From Psychrosphaera aestuarii (GTDB lineage Bacteria; Pseudomonadota; Gammaproteobacteria; Enterobacterales; Alteromonadaceae): DNA of 64,000 nucleotides. This document shows, piece after piece, positions 46,738 to 56,380 of the stretch. Each line of letters starts with the position of its first letter. The stretch's first letter is position 1. The stretch covers positions 1,860,001 through 1,924,000 of the forward strand of contig NZ_CP072844.1 of NCBI RefSeq assembly GCF_017948405.1, in the 5' to 3' direction. Under the pieces are notes generated by a model. It did not search any database. It was not told the DNA's origin and saw only the letters and a program-made list of their open reading frames with translations. The position numbers and the translations under genes are program-made.

Positions 46738-49700
46738 GTTTGTTAGCTCCGTTTTGTAACGCGTTACCTAAAAACTGGATTACTTCAAAAGGCACTTTAT
46801 ACCTATAAACACCTGTATTTATTGATATATCTGACATTCCTCGAACAAATAAATAGATACCACCAGCTACGTGTTTATCGTAGTCGTAATCTACTATTTT
46901 TAACGAAAGCCATTTGTGTAATGCATAGCTATAAATTATTAACTGCAAATGGTAATTGTGATCGGTCATCGCTAATTTCAAATTGCCTTGTTCATAAGCA
47001 TCAAAGTTATCGCCTAAAAAATTTGATTTGTAATCGATAACATAATATTGGTTATCCACTACCGCTGTTAAATCAATAAAGCCTTTTATCAGACCTTTAA
47101 GGTTACTCTGCCTCAGTACATTGGTATTGATATTGTTGCTATCGAAGCCACACATCCGCAACGCGTTACCAATCATATCACTACTAAGTGATTGAACATC
47201 AAAATAAAACTCCATCTCGTCTAATCGGGCTTGTTTATTAAGGTGCGATAGCGACCAATCATCAATATTAGTCTCAAGTACGGATTGAAGCCATTGTGAT
47301 GTGCCATTAACTAGCTCGTCATCTAAGCCAAAAAGCTGCAGTGCGTCTTCAATAACCTTGGTTTGCTTATTAACAGGTACCGTAAAATCTAAATGCTCAA
47401 ATATGTGATGCAAACACGAACCCGGATTAGCACCTTTTGGGAAAGTAAAGCGTGTCTGATTATTGATATCAAACATCGAATTTTGCTCATTCTCAGATTG
47501 CGACGACTGCTCGTCGGTAGCGCCGGCAATAAAATGCTCCCCGCTGCCCACTAAAGCCGAGTAACTCAGTATTCTCCAGTTCTGATCTATTTCACCGTGG
47601 AATTGATTGCAATTAAGTTCAACTTCCAGCGCAGACTGCGCTGCTAATGAAAGTTTACCGGCTTCTTCAAAAACCGTTTTTATCTGACTAGGTTCAATAA
47701 ACCGTAATTTTGCGACCTTGGTATCTAAGGCTATAAAGTGATTTTTTAACGCTTCCTGCCAATTAAGCTCTGAGAGTTTATTTGCATCTCTACCTAAGAT
47801 TAGTCGTCCGAACGCCGACTTTTCGACGCAGCTCGTTTTACTATTTGACTTGGCCTTGAGATTAAAACAACCCAGTACTAAACGTTGTTTTGCGCGGGTC
47901 ATTGCCACGTACAATAATCGAATATCCTCTGATAACCGTTCTTGTTCTGCAAGTTGCATCTCTATTTTACGCTTATCAACTCTTAAACTTAACCCGCCAA
48001 GACGATTAGAGTGATGAAGTGCCGTTAATTGTGCTTTAAACTCTGTCGCAAAAGGAATATATACAATTGGATATTCAAGCCCTTTTGAACCATGCATGGT
48101 AATAATTTGCACCAAATTATTATCAGACTCTAAGCGCATTGAAACTTCTTCATTGGCCTCTTTAGCATTTTCAATCACGGTTTGGCGTAACCAAGCCATC
48201 AACTTTTCGGGTCCGTTCTGTACGATGGCCTCTTGCTGAACAAGCTCTAACAAATGTCGATAGTCTGTCACCTGTCTTTCAAAGTCATAGTTGTCTCTTT
48301 GCCAACTTGCGTAAGTGTCCGCGAAGTCCAATATATAATTTAACGCCGTTGATATTTTACCTTGAGACCAGAACTCGTGTGCTTGATGAAAACAGACTAA
48401 GTGCTGGTGCCAACTTTTACTATCGTGTTGTAATGAATACAATTGCTCTAGCGAGTAACAAAAGAAATCTGTGGCTACGGCGGCTTTGACCTTTCTTTCG
48501 TTAATTGGTGTATGAATAGCTTCTAATAAACGGAGCAAGTCTTTTGCTAACGGATTATCAAAGACACTGTCGCGACTTATATACACCGAACGTACACCTA
48601 GTTCATTTAGCGTGTTTTTAATTAACTTTGCTTGACGCCGGTTACGCACTAAAACTGCGATGTCATTTGCCTGAACCGCGACTTTATTGCCATTAGGGGA
48701 CTCAAAATAACAAGTGTTAAGTTCAGACTTTTTAAGCAAAGTAGCAATATCAAGTGCACATTGTTGTGCTATTGGACCCTGAATTTCGCTAAGAGAATAA
48801 CCAATTGCATCGGTATCGGTTTCTTTCTCTGCATCCAGAGCAGAAAAGTGCATTATCTCTAATTTTGGTGATAAACCATTATCTTCAATGAGTTGTACGC
48901 TATCATCTTTGCCTGAGCCTACCGAGATAAAGGGTATCGAGTCTTCTTCAAACTTATTTGGACTCGTTTCAAAAAAATGATTAATCGCTTGAATTAAGTC
49001 ACGATGTGACCGCCAGTTAGTCGATAAAGTGAAATGTCGCTGCTCTGATAAATTGTTTTTGGCTTTAATATAAGTAAAAATATCGGCACCGCGAAAACGA
49101 TAGATGGCTTGCTTAGGATCGCCAATCATTATCATATTACTATCAAAGTCCTGATCATCAGCGGGTTGATAAAGGCAATTAAAAATATCATATTGTACAG
49201 GATCAGTATCTTGAAATTCATCAATGAAGGCCAACGGGTATCTTAGCTTAATGCTTTTAATGAGCGCGTCAGAATTTATCTCATCAGACAAAGCTTGTTG
49301 CAGTTGCAACAGTAAGTCGTCTGGCGTAAGTAGCTGTTGTTCGGCCTTGATGCCTAACGCACTAACTTCAATAAATTGTTTTGCCTGCGTTAACCAATAA
49401 CCATCAAATTGGCTATCTAATAATTTATTACCCACCACTGCAAGTTGGTCAAATAATCCAGTAACCGAATGGCCTATAGGCGAATGTCCCTTTTTATAAT
49501 TGCTGGCATCCGCGACATTTTCACTACACCAGATGGTTAATATATCAAGACTCAGCGCAACACTACCTACTGGTCTTTGCGCAAAATCTTCAAGTACGGG
49601 TAATTTTGTTATCAGTTGTTTTCTACCATTCACTCCTGCATCTTTAAGCACAGCAAAAAAATCAGACGTTTGCAGTTCATTATGCAAAGCCGCGGTTAAG

Positions 49701-50425
49701 TCTATGAATTTAGATAAGGTATTTTGATAGTCGATAGGTGCCAGCGATGGCTCAATAATGACTTGTTTATTTAGTAACTCAGCAATATCAGACAATAGTT
49801 TGCTTGGGTTTGGCCAGCGCGATCGAAAAAGTTGATATTCTATGCCTGATAATGGCACCGCATATTGTCGCCAAAAGTCGTACAGCGCTTGTTTAACATA
49901 AGGACGATTGTCCATTTCAAACGTTTGCTCAAACGCCATCTTGGTTTCAAAAGCAAACTGGTTTAAACAACGCTGGCAGAAACCATGAATAGTAAAAATG
50001 GATGCCTCATCAATTAACGTAATAGCGTCCTGAATTTTATGATATGCAGATAATACGGCAATTTCTCGACTGGAATCGACATTTAATCGCATATATAACG
50101 CACTGTACTGCTCTATTATCGACTTTAATGACAAATCTATATCTTTTGTCGCATCATCTGACATAAACTTAAGCAACGCGATTTGGGCGTCTTTTAGTTT
50201 ACTTCTTATGCGATCTCTTAGCTCTTGTGTTGCCGCCTCAGTGAAAGTCACCACTAAAATTTGATCAATAGATAACGGCTGTAATTGTTCAAGTTGACTG
50301 TCGCGCAATCCTAAAATAGCTCTTAGATATAACGTCGTGATGGTGTAGGTTTTACCTGTACCCGCGCTTGCTTCAATTAACGCGTTGCTCGTTAATGGCA
50401 GGGTTAATGGATTGAGTTCATTCAT
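46730..50425 (-). CDS. recB: Exonuclease V subunit RecB
   Basis: 3'-5' helicase and the only nuclease site of RecBCD, acting at double-strand ends. 1231 residues (1180 in E. coli). Walker A LIEASAGTGKTYTI at the N-terminus, Walker B FIDEFQDTDPVQYDIF near 400, GDPKQAIYRFRGAD, MTRAKQRLVLG near 845, and the nuclease motif VIDYKSNFLGDN near 1140 with its metal-binding Asp and Lys. Start codon overlaps the recC stop (ATGA), so translation is coupled. Confidence 0.97.
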   Translation of the reverse strand: MNELNPLTLPLTSNALIEASAGTGKTYTITTLYLRAILGLRDSQLEQLQPLSIDQILVVTFTEAATQELRDRIRSKLKDAQIALLKFMSDDATKDIDLSLKSIIEQYSALYMRLNVDSSREIAVLSAYHKIQDAITLIDEASIFTIHGFCQRCLNQFAFETKMAFEQTFEMDNRPYVKQALYDFWRQYAVPLSGIEYQLFRSRWPNPSKLLSDIAELLNKQVIIEPSLAPIDYQNTLSKFIDLTAALHNELQTSDFFAVLKDAGVNGRKQLITKLPVLEDFAQRPVGSVALSLDILTIWCSENVADASNYKKGHSPIGHSVTGLFDQLAVVGNKLLDSQFDGYWLTQAKQFIEVSALGIKAEQQLLTPDDLLLQLQQALSDEINSDALIKSIKLRYPLAFIDEFQDTDPVQYDIFNCLYQPADDQDFDSNMIMIGDPKQAIYRFRGADIFTYIKAKNNLSEQRHFTLSTNWRSHRDLIQAINHFFETSPNKFEEDSIPFISVGSGKDDSVQLIEDNGLSPKLEIMHFSALDAEKETDTDAIGYSLSEIQGPIAQQCALDIATLLKKSELNTCYFESPNGNKVAVQANDIAVLVRNRRQAKLIKNTLNELGVRSVYISRDSVFDNPLAKDLLRLLEAIHTPINERKVKAAVATDFFCYSLEQLYSLQHDSKSWHQHLVCFHQAHEFWSQGKISTALNYILDFADTYASWQRDNYDFERQVTDYRHLLELVQQEAIVQNGPEKLMAWLRQTVIENAKEANEEVSMRLESDNNLVQIITMHGSKGLEYPIVYIPFATEFKAQLTALHHSNRLGGLSLRVDKRKIEMQLAEQERLSEDIRLLYVAMTRAKQRLVLGCFNLKAKSNSKTSCVEKSAFGRLILGRDANKLSELNWQEALKNHFIALDTKVAKLRFIEPSQIKTVFEEAGKLSLAAQSALEVELNCNQFHGEIDQNWRILSYSALVGSGEHFIAGATDEQSSQSENEQNSMFDINNQTRFTFPKGANPGSCLHHIFEHLDFTVPVNKQTKVIEDALQLFGLDDELVNGTSQWLQSVLETNIDDWSLSHLNKQARLDEMEFYFDVQSLSSDMIGNALRMCGFDSNNINTNVLRQSNLKGLIKGFIDLTAVVDNQYYVIDYKSNFLGDNFDAYEQGNLKLAMTDHNYHLQLIIYSYALHKWLSLKIVDYDYDKHVAGGIYLFVRGMSDISINTGVYRYKVPFEVIQFLGNALQNGANKHG

Positions 50426-53400
50426 CGTGATAACCCTCCTTGATTTACATACTCTTCCATAAAGCTCGCTAACTTTTTCATTTTACCTTCAACTTGATGC
50501 TCAACAAGTGGACAAAGTAACCTTTCGGTAATAGTGAAAAAAGCATCTTGCAAGTGATGTTTAGGACCAAAATGACGAACAACATGCTCATCTATGAGTG
50601 CTCTTGGATCATCAATATCATTGTTAATTTGCTGTCTAGTAGATTCTATGATTTTGTACTGAGGAACGCCCTTAAGCATAGCTAGCGCAGTGTTGTAGGC
50701 AAAACGGCCATACCAGGGTATAGGCTTAGCAAATTCGCTACTCGTTAAATAGGCCCGCAACCATTCTTTTAATAACGTAGAAGCTTGCTCTGGTTCGATA
50801 TTATTAAATGAAATGAAATCTCCAGTATTGTGCGACACCAAAAAGGTCGGGCCTGGCTTGTCTGATAAACTTCGGCATAAATGAATTAACCAAGCTTCAA
50901 TTCGATCGTCTGCTCGCACGTCTTTTGATAGCCTTTTTACTAAGGTTAAGCCGTGATCAATTTTAAAATCCGCGTTTAATAGTACCGACAACGAATCAAC
51001 GTCTAATTCCATCGATAATTTAATATTGCGAGACGAACTTGATTTAGCGTTCGCTAAATACTCACTTCGTAACTGTTTTACATTCTCGTCCATTAAGCTT
51101 ACGGTGTTTTGATAATCATTGAGTAAATCTTCGCCCCATTTTCGTGGTGGAAAAGCGCCTGAAGTTAACCAGGCGTGTTCCGTTTGCGATTCAATATCCG
51201 CATTTAAATCTACTAAATTCGCCACATGCTTGTACCGCTGAAGTCCATCATGCTCAAAAGATTCAACATCACTAAAACTGTGATCATTTAAATTAAGCGA
51301 TAGGCCAAGCTGTTGTCGGTAAAAATGCTTTATCGGGTTTTTCGCAAACGTAATTAACTCATCCAAATTTACATTTATCACATTGTCGACGGGTGTTAAG
51401 TCAGAACTTTTCGTTAATGTTAAAAAAGGATCATTTGTGCTATCCCAAGTGCTTTTAACATTATCAACCTGAACATCACGAGTCTTTTTACTCAACAACA
51501 ATGAAGACTCAAGCCATTGATTATTATAACTTAATGGCCGACACGAACCACTATTGTCGACAAAATACAAGGGGTTAAAAGGCTGCAATGCATGGCGGAT
51601 CATAACGTGATCCTTCACCTTTTTAGACTTATTGCCATCGGATGGATTGTCGACAATGTAGCTTTCATCTAAATAGTCAATCAGCTCACTCAGTAATACA
51701 GATGGCATTAGTTCTTGGTTATTTTTATTCGACTGACCAAGGTAACTTAAATGCAATTTTTGCCGCGCAGAACATAAGGCTTCTAAAAATAGATAACGCT
51801 CGTCTAACTTTCTCGCCCTATCCCCTTTTCGTGGTTTATTCAAGCCAACTAAGTCAAAACTCAGTGGCTCAACGTGACGAGGAAATTCACCATCATTCAA
51901 GCCTAAAACGCAAACAATGTTGAACGGAACCGAACGCATAGGCATTAATGTACAAAAGTTAACTCGCCCCGCTAAAAATCGCTGGGATACGCCTGATTCA
52001 TTTAAACCTTGTTTAAAGAAGTGTTGAACGATTAAGTTATTAATTGGGCCACTAATGTCATTGTTATGTTCATATTCAATCAGTTGCTGGTTTGCTTCGC
52101 GTAGTTTTTTAGTTGAAATAAAGTCTTTCTCATTGGCGTCATCCGTGGCAAACAAGTCTGTTATTAGTTCGTCAATGCGTTGGTGCCATTGGATAACACT
52201 TGCATCGTCACTAAATCGTACTTTTAGTTGCGCCAGATAACTCATAAACGATATGAGCTTACCAAGAATGTTTACATTGAGCCCTTCTATGCTGGTATAA
52301 CTCGCAGTTCCGTGCCAAACCGATTCTTGGTCGAGGGCAAAACCTAATACCATTCTTTTTAAGCCATATAACCAGGTATTGATGTCTTCTGCTGGCATAG
52401 ACCATTGACTTTTATGCTGACCATCAACAGCCCACTTTATTTCACATTCAACTACCCAAGTCTTTATTAGTTCAAGTTCGCTTGCCTCAACATTAAATGC
52501 GTCCATCACAAGTGGCACTTCCAACCAGTCCAGGACTTCACTAACGGTAAAGCGCGATGTCGGTAAGCCTAGTAATGAGATAAACGTATTTAATAGCGGA
52601 TTTTCGGTAAGCGAGCTTCTATCTGAAATACTATAAGGAATAGTTTGTTCTGGCGACTTCAGGTTTTTAGCAAAAACAGCGTCGATAAAAGGCGCGTAGT
52701 CATTAATATCAGGCACCATAACTATGATGTCTTTTGGCATTAATTCTTCGTTATCTAGCCAATATAAGAGCTTATCTTTTAGTACTTCCAATTCACGATA
52801 TCGACTATGACAGTTATGTATTTGAATACTATCGTCACCTAATGGTAGCTGTTCTTTACCAGTGTCTGCATTCAACGCCTCTATGCTTAATGGTGCGTTA
52901 CTGTTTCGATACTCTAAATTTAAAATATCATTTTGGACCTTGGTTAATATAGTATTTGGTTGATCAGCAACAAAAATATCCACGAAATCTATGTCTTGCT
53001 GGGCTAGGCTATCTAAATAATCTCGCCCTACTTTACCCCAACTTGCTAATAGCGGATTCCCAGTGACGAAATAATCCAGTTTATGTTGATTGTTCGTGGT
53101 AACCACTTGGCTTTGCGCTTGGCTAAGTCTCGCTAACGTTTTCTCACTTATAATGTCACCCCAATATATATTACAAGGGTTAAACCACAATATACTCACT
53201 TCAATATGTTGGCTAAGCGCATGAAGTACCTCAACCTGATGGGAAGGCAGACTTGAGATACCAAACACAAACAAACGACTTGGTAATGCGTCTTTTATTT
53301 TGGCTGGATCGCCGTTGTTAATCTTGTCTAATAGGTCTAAGTGCAATGATGCTCGGTGATGCGCATTTTGGCTTGACTGTTCAATGTCATCGCAGACACC

Positions 53401-53934
53401 ACGCCATAGAATGGCCTGCCATTTTTGTAAACCAATATCATCGGTGCCTGGTAAGTCGTCATTGCCTTGTTGCCAATAGCTTAACCACTCTGGTCGATAG
53501 ACTAAATAATTGTCGTAGGCGTCAGCAATTTTTTCACTTAACTGGAATCTTCTTAAGTTAGCGAACGATGACAGCTGGGTATTGTTTTGCTCAAGATATT
53601 CTGTGATTGCTAAAAATTCTGGGGTGTCTGAATAATTTGGTAATATCTGGTAGATTTTCCAACGTAATCGATCTTTGTTAAATGCGCTTGTTTTTGGCAC
53701 ATCTGGGATCAGCGATTGATACAATGACCATATAAAACTACTCGGCAGCGGGAACTTTAAATTTGCGGCAATGCCAAGTTTTTGCGCTATTTGAATTTTA
53801 AGCCACTCCGACATCCCTGGGCTCTGCACCAAAATAGTATCTGCGCTAAAAACATGACTATCTGGGTTTAATTTTATTTGCTCGGACAACAAGGTAACAA
53901 GAGCTTCTAAACGGTTGGACTGGTAAACAGTAAT
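50422..53934 (-). CDS. recC: Exonuclease V subunit RecC (probable AUU start)
   Basis: Holds the RecBCD complex together, splits the strands and scans for Chi. 1170 residues from the proposed start (1122 in E. coli). ILVQSPGMSEWLKIQIAQK and GIAANLKFPLPSSFIW match the RecC N-terminal region. The conserved beginning of RecC (E. coli MLRVYHSNRLDVL) aligns with ITVYQSNRLEAL, encoded from 53934, but that stretch has no ATG, GTG or TTG after the upstream in-frame stop. ATT at 53934 is the likeliest start; TTG 53892 would delete this conserved segment. No clear ribosome site; coupling to the gene ending at 53957 is possible. A sequencing error is not excluded. Confidence 0.93.
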   Translation of the reverse strand: MTVYQSNRLEALVTLLSEQIKLNPDSHVFSADTILVQSPGMSEWLKIQIAQKLGIAANLKFPLPSSFIWSLYQSLIPDVPKTSAFNKDRLRWKIYQILPNYSDTPEFLAITEYLEQNNTQLSSFANLRRFQLSEKIADAYDNYLVYRPEWLSYWQQGNDDLPGTDDIGLQKWQAILWRGVCDDIEQSSQNAHHRASLHLDLLDKINNGDPAKIKDALPSRLFVFGISSLPSHQVEVLHALSQHIEVSILWFNPCNIYWGDIISEKTLARLSQAQSQVVTTNNQHKLDYFVTGNPLLASWGKVGRDYLDSLAQQDIDFVDIFVADQPNTILTKVQNDILNLEYRNSNAPLSIEALNADTGKEQLPLGDDSIQIHNCHSRYRELEVLKDKLLYWLDNEELMPKDIIVMVPDINDYAPFIDAVFAKNLKSPEQTIPYSISDRSSLTENPLLNTFISLLGLPTSRFTVSEVLDWLEVPLVMDAFNVEASELELIKTWVVECEIKWAVDGQHKSQWSMPAEDINTWLYGLKRMVLGFALDQESVWHGTASYTSIEGLNVNILGKLISFMSYLAQLKVRFSDDASVIQWHQRIDELITDLFATDDANEKDFISTKKLREANQQLIEYEHNNDISGPINNLIVQHFFKQGLNESGVSQRFLAGRVNFCTLMPMRSVPFNIVCVLGLNDGEFPRHVEPLSFDLVGLNKPRKGDRARKLDERYLFLEALCSARQKLHLSYLGQSNKNNQELMPSVLLSELIDYLDESYIVDNPSDGNKSKKVKDHVMIRHALQPFNPLYFVDNSGSCRPLSYNNQWLESSLLLSKKTRDVQVDNVKSTWDSTNDPFLTLTKSSDLTPVDNVINVNLDELITFAKNPIKHFYRQQLGLSLNLNDHSFSDVESFEHDGLQRYKHVANLVDLNADIESQTEHAWLTSGAFPPRKWGEDLLNDYQNTVSLMDENVKQLRSEYLANAKSSSSRNIKLSMELDVDSLSVLLNADFKIDHGLTLVKRLSKDVRADDRIEAWLIHLCRSLSDKPGPTFLVSHNTGDFISFNNIEPEQASTLLKEWLRAYLTSSEFAKPIPWYGRFAYNTALAMLKGVPQYKIIESTRQQINNDIDDPRALIDEHVVRHFGPKHHLQDAFFTITERLLCPLVEHQVEGKMKKLASFMEEYVNQGGLSR

Positions 53935-53956
53935 ATTTGGGGATAATTGTTGATTG

Positions 53957-54283
53957 TTAATATTGATGTCCTAAATATTTATCAATTAAGTTTGAAACAT
54001 GCTCCATGGCTTCTGTCTCTAAAGAGTCTTCATCTTTATTAATTAGCACAAGCATTTTATTTGCTTGTTCTGAACTGAGATGTTTGCCATTTATAAAAAA
54101 GTCAATTTCAGGCAGTGTTTTGTCGTATCTTGGCACAACATTCCAAGTTATCAGATGATTATGAATTTTTTGAAAATATCGGTTGGCTACAACACAATAG
54201 TCTTCTACATGATCAAGGCCTTTTGGCCCTAACGACCCTGGTTCCACTCTTAACAGTACACATAATTTTGTATCGCTTGGCAT
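53957..54283 (-). CDS. Conserved-looking hypothetical protein upstream of recC
   Basis: 108 residues, acidic, with no signal peptide or membrane segment. Begins MPSDTKLCVLLRVEPGSLGP, has NVVPRYDKTLPEIDFFINGK in the middle and ends in helices (NLIDKYLGHQY). I recognise no family. AGAGG stands 7 bases before its ATG, a good ribosome site. It ends 22 bases before the proposed recC start on the same strand, so it probably leads the recCBD transcript and could be linked to recC translation or to DNA repair; this is inference from position. Confidence 0.75.
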   Translation of the reverse strand: MPSDTKLCVLLRVEPGSLGPKGLDHVEDYCVVANRYFQKIHNHLITWNVVPRYDKTLPEIDFFINGKHLSSEQANKMLVLINKDEDSLETEAMEHVSNLIDKYLGHQY

Positions 54284-54414
54284 ACGCAGGCCTCTTTAGT
54301 CGTAACACTGCTAATAATTTCTTTTTTTTAATACACTTACAAAAGATATTTAAAAATACTACTGAGTAAAAAAAGAAATGGCAATGTAAAAATACTTAGA
54401 TAGGATTGTAGTTG

Positions 54415-54729
54415 CTACATCATCCATACGCCCAAATTTATTTTGCAATCAATACTATCTAACACCATATGTATGATAAGACCAGCACCTATGATACGTG
54501 TTTTTGGCCATAGCAATAATGCACTATAAATACAAACAAATGGCCAAGTATGCAGAGGATGAAACCCCATACTACAACGCATCGGATCGTAAATTGGTGT
54601 TGCGAGCAAATGATCGATGTCAATGACCATAGTCAACATCATTATTATGAATGCTTTTTGCCAACTTTTACGAAAGAAAATAAATGCCACCAAAGCCGGC
54701 ACTAAAAAGTGTAGAAATATGTGAAAAAT
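54415..54729 (-). CDS. DUF6122 family membrane protein (probable AUU start)
   Basis: 104 residues from the proposed start. About four hydrophobic segments, with VIDIDHLLATPIYDPMRCSMG and FHPLHTWPF, and HMVLDSIDC near the end; this matches my recollection of DUF6122, membrane proteins of unknown role with conserved His/Asp/Cys. The family begins with a short helix and HFLVPALVAF. Here that reads FHIFLHFLVPALVAFIFFRK from ATT 54729, which has GAGGA (54738-54742) exactly 8 bases before it. The first usual start, GTG 54702, cuts into the helix and has no ribosome site. Confidence 0.72.
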   Translation of the reverse strand: MFHIFLHFLVPALVAFIFFRKSWQKAFIIMMLTMVIDIDHLLATPIYDPMRCSMGFHPLHTWPFVCIYSALLLWPKTRIIGAGLIIHMVLDSIDCKINLGVWMM

Positions 54730-54904
54730 AATACGTTTCCTCGAATATAAGCTATCTCGGAATATTACGAATCCTTACGCTGTTTCGCTAGTCATATTTA
54801 ATATTTCACATAAATATTCACCGTTGCAAAACGTTGCCTAATTTCAAGTGCTGAGGCATGATCTCAAAATAAGTATGATAACGAACCTTCAATAAGCGAA
54901 TTTT

Positions 54905-55723
54905 ATGAAAATTATTTCTTTTAATATTAATGGACTACGAGCACGCCTACACCAACTAGAAGCGCTTATAACCAAGCACAATCCAGATGTTATTGGTCTT
55001 CAAGAAACAAAAGTACATGATGAGGCATTTCCAGAGGAAGCCGTAACTGCGATGGGTTACAAAGTATTTTATCACGGTCAAAAAGCACACTACGGTGTCG
55101 CCATGCTAGTCAGAAATGATATCGCAGAGCACATATCTAATGTCCAAAAAGGATTTCCAACGGATAACGAAGACCATCAAAAGCGCATGGTTATGGTTAC
55201 TTTTGACTATAACGGTACGCCTGTTACCGTTTTAAACGGTTACTTCCCACAAGGCGAAAGCATAGATCACGAAGTAAAATTTCCCTACAAGCGTGCTTTT
55301 TATAACGATTTAATGACTTATTTAAACGAATATAGAAACGCTGACGAGGCGGTTATTGTCATGGGTGATATTAATATATCTCCGACAGACTTAGACATTG
55401 GTATTGGCGAGCCGAATAGAAAACGTTGGCTTAAAACCGGTAAATGCTCGTTTCAACCGGAAGAGCGTGAATGGTTGTCTCGACTATTAAACTGGGGATT
55501 ACACGACACATTTAGAAGCTTACACCCTACTAAAGGTGAACAATACTCTTGGTTCGACTATCGCTCTCGTGGTTTTGATGACAATAGAGGTTTACGCATT
55601 GATGTAATATTAGCGACGCCGCTACTGAATGATAAGGTAATTGACGCTGGTATAGATTATGAACTTCGTGGAATTGAAAAACCATCTGATCATGCGCCTA
55701 TTTGGTCCACTTTTGACATATAA
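54905..55723 (+). CDS. xthA: Exodeoxyribonuclease III
   Basis: AP endonuclease and 3'-5' exonuclease of base-excision repair. 272 residues (268 in E. coli). [15 protein letters not shown] with the metal-site Asn, [13 protein letters not shown] with the catalytic Glu, [15 protein letters not shown] with the Asp/Asn pair, and the final SDHAPIW with the Asp-His. Single gene, convergent with yfbV. Confidence 0.97.
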   Translation: MKIISFNINGLRARLHQLEALITKHNPDVIGLQETKVHDEAFPEEAVTAMGYKVFYHGQKAHYGVAMLVRNDIAEHISNVQKGFPTDNEDHQKRMVMVTFDYNGTPVTVLNGYFPQGESIDHEVKFPYKRAFYNDLMTYLNEYRNADEAVIVMGDINISPTDLDIGIGEPNRKRWLKTGKCSFQPEEREWLSRLLNWGLHDTFRSLHPTKGEQYSWFDYRSRGFDDNRGLRIDVILATPLLNDKVIDAGIDYELRGIEKPSDHAPIWSTFDI

Positions 55724-55750
55724 ATAAACATTTCATAATTGTTTAAATAG

Positions 55751-55788
55751 TTAAGCAATAACTTGAGTCACGTTGGGTTATTGCTTAA
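55751..55788. terminator. Inverted repeat between xthA and yfbV
   Basis: TTAAGCAATAAC (55751-55762) and GTTATTGCTTAA (55777-55788) form a perfect 12-bp stem with a 14-base loop. No T run on either strand. It overlaps the last codons of yfbV and lies between convergent genes; termination or mRNA end protection. Confidence 0.45.
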
Positions 55789-56236
55789 ACAGCTGGTTCA
55801 ATAATAAAGCTAAGTCCATAAAGGTTAAACGACTATTCGGCTTCCTGCTTATTACATAGCTATTTACCGGTTTCGATTCTTCAAAACTTGCCTGAACTTG
55901 TTGTTGCGCAATTATTTTATGTTCAATCTCTCTATACCAATTTTGTAAACTAATGGGCAAACGCCTATTTGCTTGTTGTCCTAATTGATAATAACCATGG
56001 GCAGGAATTGATAAGATCAATAATGACATCGCCAAAGCCGTTTGCAATGATTCAATCCCCAAATAGTATATTTGTAGCCACACGGTCACTAACGCAATCG
56101 CCGGGGCCGCAGTCATAGATAGATCTGTTAAGCGAATCGCCTTGGTTTGTTCAAACATCAGTAAATAAGGCTCTTTTTTGGGCCATGTTTGACTGAATTT
56201 GTAACCTAAGTAAAAGGTATTTTTTAAAATAGTCAT
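55778..56236 (-). CDS. yfbV: YfbV (UPF0208) membrane protein
   Basis: 152 residues with two hydrophobic segments about 40-60 and 62-80. KNTFYLGYKFSQTWPKKEPYL at the N-terminus (split by one residue from the Met) and LTDLSMTAAPAIALVTVWLQ are characteristic, as is RRLPISLQNWY. In E. coli YfbV limits the Ter macrodomain and is also next to ackA. Divergent from ackA here, as in E. coli. Confidence 0.93.
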   Translation of the reverse strand: MTILKNTFYLGYKFSQTWPKKEPYLLMFEQTKAIRLTDLSMTAAPAIALVTVWLQIYYLGIESLQTALAMSLLILSIPAHGYYQLGQQANRRLPISLQNWYREIEHKIIAQQQVQASFEESKPVNSYVISRKPNSRLTFMDLALLLNQLFKQ

Positions 56237-56380
56237 GCCCCCAAATCTAATTAAACGTTATACTGATAAAGATAACCTAAACAACGAATTTTGAAAACTT
56301 TCTAAGGCATCTATCGGCAGTACCAAAAGGTCATATGCTTTAGAAAACCAAACCAACTTGCTATGTAGCGTAAGGATAAT

